Below, in pieces: positions 1 through 8,697 of a stretch of DNA of 36,647 bases (position 1 is its first letter; every line of letters starts with the position of its first letter). Where the stretch lies: the NCBI GenBank assembly GCA_016296655.1, contig JAEDIW010000029.1, forward strand, positions 1 through 36,647. The letters run 5' to 3'. The notes beneath the pieces were generated by a model. The model had not been told where the DNA came from, made no database searches, and saw nothing but the letters and a program-made list of their open reading frames with translations. Source of the DNA: Treponema sp. (GTDB taxonomy: Bacteria > Spirochaetota > Spirochaetia > Treponematales > Treponemataceae). Made by a program: the position numbers and the translations under genes.

Positions 1-264
1 ACCCTACTCCCTTTTTCTGTCAATAGGCAAAATAGTTTTTTTTTATTTTTTTTTGCATTTTTTTTGATTTTTTTTAAAAGATGGATTTTTATAAAAGGGA
101 AACCTGGTCTGGTAAGCGGAAAACTGATTTCAAAAACGCCGGGCCCGGGCCTGGAACCCCAAAGTCCCCTGCTGCGCAGGGGATGAGCGGACAGCGAAGG
201 GTGGAAAGCCCGTCTGGCAATCCTGGCTGCCCCCCAAAAAAGAAGAAAAAAGAAAAGAGTAATT
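1..264. other. intergenic spacer: T-tracts and GC-rich hairpin block
   Basis: No credible gene is visible. Positions 36-75 are nearly pure T with interspersed A. Positions 137-235 are much more GC-rich than the surroundings, with a perfect 7-bp hairpin at 166-182 (CCCCTGC, loop TGC, GCAGGGG) and a GGGCCCGGGCC run near 140-151. The block sits downstream of the minus-strand gene ending at 265 and resembles other GC-rich spacers in this window. An open frame on the plus strand (81-473) crosses it but overlaps the better-supported gene on the other strand, so it is not called. Confidence 0.5.
18..23 (-). promoter_or_regulatory. -35 box of a minus-strand promoter cut by the left edge
   Basis: The minus strand reads TTGACA at 23-18, and a 17-nt spacer would place its -10 box just outside the window. 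The flanking sequence closely matches the promoter of the tRNA-Lys gene (13709-13714): in both, TGTCAATAG, then GC or CC, then AAAATA and a long T/A tract follow on the plus strand. By analogy a stable-RNA gene may lie immediately left of the window; that part is inference. Confidence 0.4.
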
Positions 265-612
265 TTACGAATCTTTGGGTTTGTTTTTTGAAAGAAGCTC
301 CTTTTCTGCAATATTTTGACGGTGCTTTTTTATGTCTTGTTCAAGTTTTTCAAGCTCTGCAAGAATTGCATCAAATGGAGGCTGAGAGGCTGAAATCTGC
401 TCATTTTTTTCCTGCGAAAAGGCTTTATAGGTTTCTGCCCCAAGCTCACGAAGCTTTTTTTTCTGCTGGCTGATAAGTTTTTCAAGTTCATAGCGAAGAA
501 CACCAAGTTCACCAAGTTCTTGAACGACAACTCCAGCTTTACCGATTGCTTCCTTCGAAGCGGAAATTCCCTTATCAAGATAATCTTTTACCTGCTGTGA
601 AAAATTTCCCAT
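265..612 (-). CDS. small coiled-coil cytoplasmic protein, unknown function
   Basis: A 115-residue hypothetical protein. The ATG at 612 follows a strong AGGAGG site, which fixes the start. There is no signal peptide or membrane segment. Residues about 5-25 look amphipathic (Q-V-K-D-Y-L-D-K-G-I), the middle has a short apolar stretch (G-V-V-V-Q-E-L-G-E-L-G-V-L), and residues 40-115 are charged, Lys/Glu-rich helix typical of coiled coil. It has its own promoter (692-719) and a palindromic leader, so it is probably a separately regulated single gene downstream of the phosphatase gene. I do not recognise a named family. The composition and size recall small stress or envelope-associated helical proteins, but no function can be assigned. 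Confidence 0.75.
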   Translation of the reverse strand: MGNFSQQVKDYLDKGISASKEAIGKAGVVVQELGELGVLRYELEKLISQQKKKLRELGAETYKAFSQEKNEQISASQPPFDAILAELEKLEQDIKKHRQNIAEKELLSKNKPKDS

Positions 613-647
613 AATTTGCCTCCTGAATCTTTTTTATTCTGCATAAT

Positions 648-670
648 TCAGTTCTGACAGTCGGAACTGA
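648..670 (-). promoter_or_regulatory. near-perfect palindrome in leader of the 265-612 gene
   Basis: A 23-bp dyad centred on 659; the arms match except for one pair. It lies between the predicted promoter (692-719) and the AGGAGG of the small coiled-coil gene, about 15-35 nt into the expected transcript. It could be a repressor operator or an RNA hairpin. No T-run follows, so it is not a classical terminator. Confidence 0.45.
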
Positions 671-691
671 CGGTTTTCCTTACCCTTCCCT

Positions 692-719
692 ATTCTAAAA
701 TATACTTATTTTTTTTCAA
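692..719 (-). promoter_or_regulatory. sigma-70-type promoter for the 265-612 gene
   Basis: The minus strand has TTGAAA (719-714), a 16-nt spacer and TAGAAT (697-692), upstream of the AGGAGG/ATG at 612. Transcription should start near 685, giving a leader of about 70 nt that contains the palindrome at 648-670. Confidence 0.5.
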
Positions 720-765
720 AAAGCAAATTATTTTCAAACTATAATTCATGCTGTCATTCAAAATG

Positions 766-3700
766 TCAGATGTTCAAACGGACGGCTACAAGCGTAAGGT
801 CATCCAGCTGCTCATCTTCCATGAGGTTTGTGTAATAGACGTAGGTAGAATTTTCTAAATCTTTATCCTGCAAAGAGCAGTATGCTGAATACTGGTTAAA
901 ATGCTGTTTTAGGAATGTATCTATTTTTTTGTCGACCCTTACAGTATTCTCTTTTGTAAGTTCTGCAGGCTTGTAAAGGCGGAAAACTTTTTCAACGGAA
1001 ATAAGGGCTGTAATAACTTCTTCAAGTGTTCCTGTGCAGTTTGAAAAGTCGAAGACCAGTTTTTCGCTGTTTACTGGATTTCTGTCTTTTTTAAGTTCAA
1101 ATGTTGATTTGTTCATAACGGCCTGAATTATCTGGAGAATTCTGTCTGACTCAAGAAGTTCATTTTCTGTTTCCAGTTTTTCATTGCCGTCTGCATCTTT
1201 TTTTACAGACTGAATAGGATTAAAGTGTGCATCCCGGCAAATTCTGGTTGATTCTTCGATACCGTCGGTATATAGAAACAGGATGTCGCCTTTTTTGAGC
1301 TTAGTTTTTTCAATTTTGAAGCCGCCTTTCATGTCGACCATAAATGAAGGCATTGGGCCTGCTGCCGGTGCGGCTGGCAAAGTGAGTGTTTTTACCGAGT
1401 GAATGTCTCTGTCGTAAATGTGGACAATGTTGTCTCCGGCATTGCACATGTAAACATCTCCTGTCTGGGTGTCTACAAGGCAAAGAATGATTGCAGCAAA
1501 TTTGCCGCGAAGTCCAAGAGACTCTATAAAGTCGTTGATTTGGGAAATGAGTTCGTTAAGTCTTGTACCTTTTGATTTAAAAGTCCAGTTTTCAAAATAT
1601 TGGCGGAAAAAGGTTGCAACTACAGTCATAATTAAAGCAGCTGGAACTCCATGCCCCGAAGCATCGCATTTTATAAATACGTACCAGCGGTCATCAAGTT
1701 TTTTGTAGTCAAAGTAGTCACCGGAAACACCAGAAGCGCCTTCATAATAGCCGAATGCTTCCAGAGTTTTGTCCTGCAGTTGCGCATGGGTTGCCTTGCC
1801 GCCTGCGGGATTTGCATCAAGTGGTAAAAAAGCCTGCTGAACAGCCCGTCCGTCAAGCGAAAGCTGTTCTTCAAGCGCAGCACGTACCAGTTCGCCTGTC
1901 ATGGTGTTAACTGCATCTCTGAGTTTTCCTATCTCATCATTTGAATGAAAATTGATTTTTTTGTTTACAAGTTTTGACTTGTCTTTAGTTGCACCAATTA
2001 CAGCAACATGTTTTTCAAGAATTTTTATAGGGCTGACAATAACTGTTGCAAGTATGAATGCGCCTATAATTCCTGCAAAAATTGCAGCAAATGCAACGTA
2101 TACAGCTGAAATAACGATTGCTTTTCCGGCTTCATTTACAGATTTTAACAGGGATTCTGTTGAAACTTTCAAGAAAACAATGCCACGGACGTAAACTTTT
2201 TCTGCACCTTGCCTGAAAAGCACAGGCCTGTAAAAAAGATATTCTGTATTTGCAGAATCCAGATGAGTGTTGTCGAATCGCGGAAAGGAAGAGCTTGCTT
2301 CGGCTGCCAGTTCTTCCAGTTTTTTGGTTACCCGGGAATTTAATTCGGATGTAATCCTGGAAATTTCTTCACGGCGGGCGATTGAAGCTGAATCATTCTT
2401 CAAGGCTAGAGAAACTCCTTCTGATGTAAGAGCTGCAATCTGAACAGAAAGTTCGCCTATTGAATTTTCTGCAGCCGCATTGAGTTTCTGACATTTTTCT
2501 GCAATAGAAACCATATCAGCGTCTGTAAGCTTTGAAATGCCTAAATTTATAGGATTTACATCAATTTTGGAGGCAATCTGACCGTCATTTGTTGCCCAGA
2601 TATAATTTAAATTTTCAGAAGATGCATCCGCTGGCAATCCTGAAATCGTGGCGAATTCTGCTTCTGCAAGAGCTTCAGACTGTGAAGGAAGGTAGCTCAA
2701 TTCAAGTACATTCTGTGCCGGCAAATAGGCCTTTGCTCCAGAACTCATGCTGTTCAGTAAAACACTGATTCTGTTTTCCAAACCTTCGGCAAGCGTCTGA
2801 CCTTGGGTACGAACCATTCTGCGACCAAGAGACGCAGCGACAAGAGTAACTATCATAAGAACCAGAAGCGTAGTAAATGCCATAAGCTTTATGCGGAGAC
2901 TGCCGCTTCTTTTTTTTGCATTCTTTAATTTTTCAGTTTTTGCAGATATCATAAATTCTCCTGTCAGCAGAGCTTTAACTTCATTTCTTATAACAACGGT
3001 TTCTTTTGCAACCTGAATAATTCCACATATTGAAAAAAACACACCAGAAAATGCAAAAATACATATTAAATAAAAAAGGAGCTGTCCGAACTGAATGTTT
3101 AGTGCAAATTTTGCCGCAACTGGAAGCCAGTTTGGTTCGTAAATATATTCACTTTCGATTTTTACAGTGCCTGTCTGTGCGATGTTTAAAATCGGTCTGG
3201 AAAAATAAAGCCCTCGATCAGAATGTAAAAGTCCAATGCAGTACTGCCCCTCACGTACAAAACTTGAAAAATTCAAATTTTCAATTTTTGAATCAGAAAC
3301 AACTTTATATGAACCGTTTTCCAGCAAAAACTCATAATCATAAGGAGCTTTTGAATCTTTGTCGATGATAATTTTTTTTATTAGGCCATCATAGGTAAAG
3401 CCTTTTCCAAAAATTTCAAGTGTATTTTCACCAAAAATGCTGTTTTTAAGCCGAATTGAATTTACAATTGTTTCAGGAACAAATTTATTTGCTGCAAAAA
3501 CAAACGAAGCCGGTTCGCCAATATTGCCGACTGTATCAAAGGCTCTTACAGAAAATGCATACAGGCCGTTTTCAAGGTTAGAATAACTTTTTGAAGTATT
3601 TTTTCCCTGCATTTTTCGGGAAGGATTTGTAAATCTGCTAGAACTGTTTTTTGCAATCAGTTTTGCAAGGTATTCAGAAGTTTCGCTGTCGCTGGCAATA

Positions 3701-5385
3701 CGAGGATGTTTTTTATAGCCTGAATAACGGCGGGCAATTGGCTCAAGCTTCTGAATTGTCCAGGAATAACCTGCAACATCTGCATCTGCAAAATCTGGCT
3801 GCCATTTTACTGTCAGGTTATTAGACAAGGAAAACCCCTGAGAATCTGTCTGAAAATCCAGAAAAACAGGCTTTTTGGGCGGAGTTGTGTCTTTATAATA
3901 CGAAAGTTCGGCAGGCTCAGACCAATTTCCTGCATAATCAAGAACACTAACCTTAAAATACCAGGCCTGCTCAGCTGTGGCTTTTACGTCAACAATATTC
4001 TGTGAAGGAAGATTCATGAACTGTCTGGGCGGCATTTCATTTTTGTCCTGAGTCCAGAGCCATGAAAAGCCGGCAATTCCTGAAGAATCCTGTGGCAGTT
4101 GCACCCTTATCCTGAGTTTTTCATTTTTTCCGCGTGAACCGTTTTTAAAATCAATGCCTGCAAGTGCAGGAGAAGCAACAGAACGATCCGAAACTAGAAG
4201 ATTTATATACGAACCTGAGTTTTTTCGCTCTTCAAGAATCTGCCATATAAACGAAAGCGAAGAATTTTTGTCTGTCAATACAGGAAATGCAAAAACTGAT
4301 TTCAAATTTTCAGCAGACAGACGATTTTCATCCCATAAAGCTCCTTTCTTTTGCGAAAAATAAACTGATTCAAAACCATTTCTTGTATCAAACCAAACCA
4401 AAAACAGCTGACCCTCAAACAAAAAAAACAAAGGACGGTTTGCATTACCCTGAACTGTAATTTCCTGCAGATTCCCAGAAGGTCTGCCGTAAAAATCAAG
4501 AGCCTGAACCCATATATGAGAATTTTCTGAATTATAAGAGGTTCTTTCCCAGGACATGAACACCTTATTTTCAAAAACAAAAAGAGAAGCTCTTTGATTG
4601 TTATAATTGAAAAACTGGCCGGCAGAACCAGATTTTACCGATTCATCACCTGTAACAAGCTGAGGAATGGACCAGGTTTTACCGTCATCGTAAGAAACAG
4701 TTGAATACAACTGATACGACAACCGCATCTCTGTGCTGTACTGAGCCTGAAAGACAACCATCTGTCCTCCAGGAATTTTTGCAAGAACTGGAATAAAAGG
4801 ATTTTTGAAATTTTCAGTAGGTCCAAAAAGTGAAAATTCTGACCAGGAAAATGCATCCGCAGATTTTGAATAAAGTATTGAAAAAGATTCATTTTTTCCA
4901 AGAGATGTAAAAAGAGCAAAAGAATCACCTTCCGTAGCATAAATTCGGGGAGCTACAAGCGGCTGTTCCTGCGCAGGCAAGTTAATACATTCATAGCTAT
5001 AGCCTCCGTCGGTACTAACATACACAGAAATTGCATTCACTCCAGACAGAAGGGCAACTGCAATTTTTCCAGAATCCTGAATTGCCGCAGAATAAATGTC
5101 AGGAACTTCCCCAGAATAAGAAAACGGACCTGCAAACCGTCCTGTTTTTTTCCAGATGCCGTTTTCATAAACCTGAGATGCAAGCCAAATCTGCTGTTTT
5201 TCAGAATCAACTTCCTGCCAGAAGATTACGGAAGTTTTTTCATTGTAAACGGAGGAAGGAAATCGGGAATCTGATGAAGTAATTTTAAGGGCATTTTCCC
5301 AGTAAAAATCTCTGGCACAAACATTGCGGACGGCAAACAAAAAGAGGAAGCTAAAAAATATAAAAAAAGTTGATTTTTTTTTCAT
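766..5385 (-). CDS. membrane SpoIIE/PP2C-type phosphatase with periplasmic sialidase-like and second sensor domains
   Basis: A 1539-residue signalling protein. A signal peptide (1-24) precedes a periplasmic beta-rich region with Asp-box motifs of sialidase/BNR propellers (STDGGYSY at 124-131, SYDDGKTW at 231-238) and Ig/fibronectin-like segments (about 410-740). TM1 (about 767-791), a short cytoplasmic loop and TM2 (832-853) follow, then a second periplasmic region (854-1087), TM3 (1088-1117), HAMP (to about 1170) and a C-terminal SpoIIE/PP2C phosphatase. Metal-site motifs are intact: GDYFDY (1222-1227), DASGHG (1241-1246), YTDG (1372-1375) and DD (1528-1529). In this family such domains dephosphorylate Ser/Thr residues, often on anti-sigma-antagonist proteins; no such partner is encoded nearby. 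Its start overlaps the stop of the upstream gene (TAATG), implying translational coupling with that periplasmic repeat protein. Confidence 0.9.
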   Translation of the reverse strand: MKKKSTFFIFFSFLFLFAVRNVCARDFYWENALKITSSDSRFPSSVYNEKTSVIFWQEVDSEKQQIWLASQVYENGIWKKTGRFAGPFSYSGEVPDIYSAAIQDSGKIAVALLSGVNAISVYVSTDGGYSYECINLPAQEQPLVAPRIYATEGDSFALFTSLGKNESFSILYSKSADAFSWSEFSLFGPTENFKNPFIPVLAKIPGGQMVVFQAQYSTEMRLSYQLYSTVSYDDGKTWSIPQLVTGDESVKSGSAGQFFNYNNQRASLFVFENKVFMSWERTSYNSENSHIWVQALDFYGRPSGNLQEITVQGNANRPLFFLFEGQLFLVWFDTRNGFESVYFSQKKGALWDENRLSAENLKSVFAFPVLTDKNSSLSFIWQILEERKNSGSYINLLVSDRSVASPALAGIDFKNGSRGKNEKLRIRVQLPQDSSGIAGFSWLWTQDKNEMPPRQFMNLPSQNIVDVKATAEQAWYFKVSVLDYAGNWSEPAELSYYKDTTPPKKPVFLDFQTDSQGFSLSNNLTVKWQPDFADADVAGYSWTIQKLEPIARRYSGYKKHPRIASDSETSEYLAKLIAKNSSSRFTNPSRKMQGKNTSKSYSNLENGLYAFSVRAFDTVGNIGEPASFVFAANKFVPETIVNSIRLKNSIFGENTLEIFGKGFTYDGLIKKIIIDKDSKAPYDYEFLLENGSYKVVSDSKIENLNFSSFVREGQYCIGLLHSDRGLYFSRPILNIAQTGTVKIESEYIYEPNWLPVAAKFALNIQFGQLLFYLICIFAFSGVFFSICGIIQVAKETVVIRNEVKALLTGEFMISAKTEKLKNAKKRSGSLRIKLMAFTTLLVLMIVTLVAASLGRRMVRTQGQTLAEGLENRISVLLNSMSSGAKAYLPAQNVLELSYLPSQSEALAEAEFATISGLPADASSENLNYIWATNDGQIASKIDVNPINLGISKLTDADMVSIAEKCQKLNAAAENSIGELSVQIAALTSEGVSLALKNDSASIARREEISRITSELNSRVTKKLEELAAEASSSFPRFDNTHLDSANTEYLFYRPVLFRQGAEKVYVRGIVFLKVSTESLLKSVNEAGKAIVISAVYVAFAAIFAGIIGAFILATVIVSPIKILEKHVAVIGATKDKSKLVNKKINFHSNDEIGKLRDAVNTMTGELVRAALEEQLSLDGRAVQQAFLPLDANPAGGKATHAQLQDKTLEAFGYYEGASGVSGDYFDYKKLDDRWYVFIKCDASGHGVPAALIMTVVATFFRQYFENWTFKSKGTRLNELISQINDFIESLGLRGKFAAIILCLVDTQTGDVYMCNAGDNIVHIYDRDIHSVKTLTLPAAPAAGPMPSFMVDMKGGFKIEKTKLKKGDILFLYTDGIEESTRICRDAHFNPIQSVKKDADGNEKLETENELLESDRILQIIQAVMNKSTFELKKDRNPVNSEKLVFDFSNCTGTLEEVITALISVEKVFRLYKPAELTKENTVRVDKKIDTFLKQHFNQYSAYCSLQDKDLENSTYVYYTNLMEDEQLDDLTLVAVRLNI

Positions 5386-8300
5386 TACAGCAATGCCTGT
5401 ATTTTTTTCTGCAAATCCAAAATCTTTGGAGAGCGCTTATTTTTTGCAGACTGCAAAAGACGCTGGACCAAAGCATACGCCTCAATAATATTATTATTTT
5501 GAAGTTCTTGTATAGCCTTTTGATAGCGCATTTCATCTTCTGCAGAAAGTACAACTGTGGCTTTTCCGCCAATTGCAATTTGAATCCGGTCTTTTAAAAG
5601 AATTGCCTGCTCATTCTGAGGATTTAATGAAATGGCTGTATCTATCATTGAAAGTGCCTTTTTAAGTTCAATTTCATCACGGGATTGATTTACAATAGCC
5701 TGAACTTCATCTGTAAGAGTTTTGGAACGTTTTAAAGCAGATTTGTCAACAGGTTTAGGCTTTATGCCGATTTCAATTTCAACATCGTTTATAAGTTTTG
5801 CTAGTCCCGGATATGCAGGATTTATTGTATAAAGGTCTAGCAAATCTGTATATGCAGTCTGCCGTTTTTCAGGATTTCTGTAATCCCTGCGGGCATTGTT
5901 AATTCTGCGGGTGAACATATCCTGAAAAGATTTTTCATCAATCAATTTGTCAATGCGTAATGTCAAAAGGCTTGCTTCCTGATTCAACGGATAAACCAGC
6001 TGCAACTCCCTGAGTTTTTCCTTTGCCTGAATTAGAATAGCTCGGCCTTCTTCAAACTGTCTTTTTTCGATTAAAGCCCTGCCCTCGTCATAAAACTGGT
6101 TTGCAATGCTCAAAATCTGGGACATTTCAGGATAAAGCGGAGCTGTCGGCAGAATTACACGGCCAGACTGTATTGACAAGGCTGTAATGACCATTGTCAT
6201 AAGAGACGTTATTTCTGCATCTTCTTCAATATTGGTAGCAGACCATCTGGCCTTTGCCCGCACAAGCAGTTTTTCAGCATTTTCAAAATCGCCTGAATAA
6301 TATGCATTTCGTGCCTGATTTTTCAATTTACGGACTTCTGCAACAACAACTGTATTTTCACGTCCTGCAATCAACTCACCAAGAGCAATAAGTTTTTGGT
6401 CCGTTGCATTTCGAAGCTCAACAGACATCTGATATGACAGAGATTCATTATATTTTGCACGAGCACGCTGCAGATAGTCTCGGGCGGTAATAAAATTATT
6501 TTTTTCAGCCGCCTGAACAGCCTGACTGTAACGTAAATCTCCTTCATTTCTGGCAGATTTTGCAAAAAGTATGCTTTGATTTGAGCGTCGTTTTACATCA
6601 TTTCCAGTAATTCCCAGAGCATCAAGCCGTGCAATTGAATTTTCAACTGCTTGCTGGGACTCTGCAAAACTATTTTTATAGTTTTTCCCGCCTTCAAGAG
6701 TCTTCAGCGCATTTTCCAGCAGTTTTCTGTCTGATAAAACAGATTTTTCAAGACCGATAACCAGATTCAAAGCTTCTTCCGGGTACATACCAGGCTCAAA
6801 ACTTTTACCTTCTGGTGAAATTTTATTTTCAGAGCTTTCAGAAATAAGATGACTAGCCCATGCATACTGACTTTCATATTCTCCGGCAATTTCTGTTCCA
6901 GAGGATGCAAAAAATCCGGCAATATCCTGCCAGTTTTCCACAGCTTGCTTTTCCGCCAGCGATGTAGCATTTGAACAAAGAAAGTAAAGGATTTTTTCGC
7001 AGGAGTCCCAGTCAAGAGGTTCATCTTTTATTGCAATACCTGGAGTTACCCTTTCATCTGCAGAATTTTCATTTGCAGCAATCTTTGTATTCTGCAAATC
7101 TCTATAGACCTGAGAATTTAAAAGAAGCTGCGAATCAGTGCTTATTTTTTCAAAAACCGGCACAAGTCCAAGCAGGTTTTCAACATAGTCGTTTTTTGCT
7201 AACCGAAACTGAGATGCAGCATTTTCAGGTCGTGAATATTTTAACTTGTCGGAAACAGCCTTGCGGTAAGCGGAAATTAGGCCAAGCTGAAAATCAATAT
7301 TCTGGGAGGCATGACTTAGCAGCCACATAGATTTATTGTATTCAGGACAAAAATCCTGCTCAAATTCCCCCTGCCTGTTTGCTCGTGAAGCATAAAGCCG
7401 GTTTACAGAAATTCCAAGCTCCGCAAAATTCTGTATAGAAGTCAAAACATCCTTGTCCAGCCTGGAATGCACAAAAACATTCTGCCTGCGCACAGATTTT
7501 TCAAATTCAGCAGATTTTTTCGCAAGCAGCACATAAACAGCATGTTTCATTTCCTCAACCAGAATATTCCATTGAGCGTCCATAGCTCCCAAAATTCCTG
7601 TATCAGGATTTGAAGGCCTGCCAAAAGTAAAACGTGACAGAAATGGCAGAAAAGAAGAATCTGTCAGTTTAGGATTTTCTTCTTTCATTTTTGCAAAAAC
7701 AGAATCAACAGTTACGCCAGCCATGCAAATTTCATTACGGATTTTTGCAAAACTTGAAAATTCAGTCTGAACTTTTCCAAACGCAGAAATTGATTCAAAA
7801 TAATTGCCAGATTTTACAGCCTTGATAAATTCCTGGCATGCACTGTCCAAAGATTTTTGCAAGAATTCATACGATGGTATCATTCTTTCCATGTCTGCAA
7901 TAGATTTACGTACAGGTTCAGTCAGATTTTCGTCAAGCGTATTATTAAAAAAATCAAACTGATAAAGCTCAAACCCTTTGTGAAAAGTTTCCACAGCCTG
8001 AAAATATTTTTGTTTTGCAACAAGTTCAGAGCCTTCGCTCATAAGCTTGTTGAAAATGGCTCTGTAATACGTAAACTGAGCCGCACTTTTTGCTTCTGCA
8101 ATAAAAGCAAGCGTTGCAGGCGACGGACGTTTTTCCAGAGTCTGAAGCTGCTCAATTATTGCCAGTTTTTTCTGGTTGTTTTCAGGTTCATTTAGAATTA
8201 CATCGATAAGTTCTTTTGACAAAGCTGCATATTTTTCCCTTGCCAGCATTATTTTTTTTATGCGTTCCTGAGCATAATCAAAATAATCCGGATTTTTTTC

Positions 8301-8465
8301 GATGAATTCTTTCAGCAGAAGCAGAGCCTGATTGTAATTCGTACTGGAAATTTCAGAATCAATGACACGTAGTTCAGCGTCAGCTTCTGCATCAAAGGCA
8401 TAAGAAACTGCAGAAAAAAAGAGAATCATTAAAACTGAAATTAAGGCGGTACAGATTTTTTTCAT
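5385..8465 (-). CDS. large periplasmic TPR/helical-repeat protein
   Basis: About 1026 residues from the ATG at 8465. That start gives a clean signal peptide (MKKICTALISVL... cleaved after VSYA); an ATG at 8483 would add six residues (MLLIFK) before it. No convincing Shine-Dalgarno precedes either. The rest is almost entirely alpha-helical, with TPR-like units such as ARNAYYSGDFENAEKLLVRA and ALIEKRQFEEGRAILIQA in the C-terminal half, suggesting a scaffold in the periplasm. It is the first gene of a two-gene operon, coupled by TAATG to the membrane SpoIIE-type phosphatase. By inference it may bind or present a ligand to that phosphatase's periplasmic sensor. No enzymatic motif was found. Confidence 0.85.
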   Translation of the reverse strand: MKKICTALISVLMILFFSAVSYAFDAEADAELRVIDSEISSTNYNQALLLLKEFIEKNPDYFDYAQERIKKIMLAREKYAALSKELIDVILNEPENNQKKLAIIEQLQTLEKRPSPATLAFIAEAKSAAQFTYYRAIFNKLMSEGSELVAKQKYFQAVETFHKGFELYQFDFFNNTLDENLTEPVRKSIADMERMIPSYEFLQKSLDSACQEFIKAVKSGNYFESISAFGKVQTEFSSFAKIRNEICMAGVTVDSVFAKMKEENPKLTDSSFLPFLSRFTFGRPSNPDTGILGAMDAQWNILVEEMKHAVYVLLAKKSAEFEKSVRRQNVFVHSRLDKDVLTSIQNFAELGISVNRLYASRANRQGEFEQDFCPEYNKSMWLLSHASQNIDFQLGLISAYRKAVSDKLKYSRPENAASQFRLAKNDYVENLLGLVPVFEKISTDSQLLLNSQVYRDLQNTKIAANENSADERVTPGIAIKDEPLDWDSCEKILYFLCSNATSLAEKQAVENWQDIAGFFASSGTEIAGEYESQYAWASHLISESSENKISPEGKSFEPGMYPEEALNLVIGLEKSVLSDRKLLENALKTLEGGKNYKNSFAESQQAVENSIARLDALGITGNDVKRRSNQSILFAKSARNEGDLRYSQAVQAAEKNNFITARDYLQRARAKYNESLSYQMSVELRNATDQKLIALGELIAGRENTVVVAEVRKLKNQARNAYYSGDFENAEKLLVRAKARWSATNIEEDAEITSLMTMVITALSIQSGRVILPTAPLYPEMSQILSIANQFYDEGRALIEKRQFEEGRAILIQAKEKLRELQLVYPLNQEASLLTLRIDKLIDEKSFQDMFTRRINNARRDYRNPEKRQTAYTDLLDLYTINPAYPGLAKLINDVEIEIGIKPKPVDKSALKRSKTLTDEVQAIVNQSRDEIELKKALSMIDTAISLNPQNEQAILLKDRIQIAIGGKATVVLSAEDEMRYQKAIQELQNNNIIEAYALVQRLLQSAKNKRSPKILDLQKKIQALL

Positions 8466-8558
8466 TTTAAAAATCAACAGCATCAGCGCAAACGTCAGAA
8501 CATGCTGTACTCATAAGGCAAAGCATCACGCATATTTCCTTACAAAAAGGCTCTTCTA

Positions 8559-8615
8559 TATTTTCGGTTTATTTTTTTATGTTCATAGGTAAAAATACCG
8601 AAAATAAAGTATAAT
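8559..8615. promoter_or_regulatory. divergent intergenic region with inverted repeat and -10 box
   Basis: Between two divergent genes, TATTTTCGGT (8559-8568) is repeated in exact inverse as ACCGAAAATA (8597-8606), with 28 bp between the arms. A consensus TATAAT (8610-8615) follows directly on the plus strand, about 80 bp before the outer-membrane protein gene; no good -35 is seen at 17 bp. The arrangement suggests a regulator-binding site controlling one or both genes. Confidence 0.4.
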
Positions 8616-8697
8616 TTACATAACCATCTGAGCACAAACTCTGCTTCACAAAAACAACAAAGCATCAGGCAGATGTGCGGCAGACAAAACCAAAACT

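Noticed and set aside
81..473. 130-residue open frame on the plus strand
   Set aside because: It runs through the GC-rich spacer and antisense to the 265-612 gene, which has an AGGAGG site and helix-like composition. No family resemblance.
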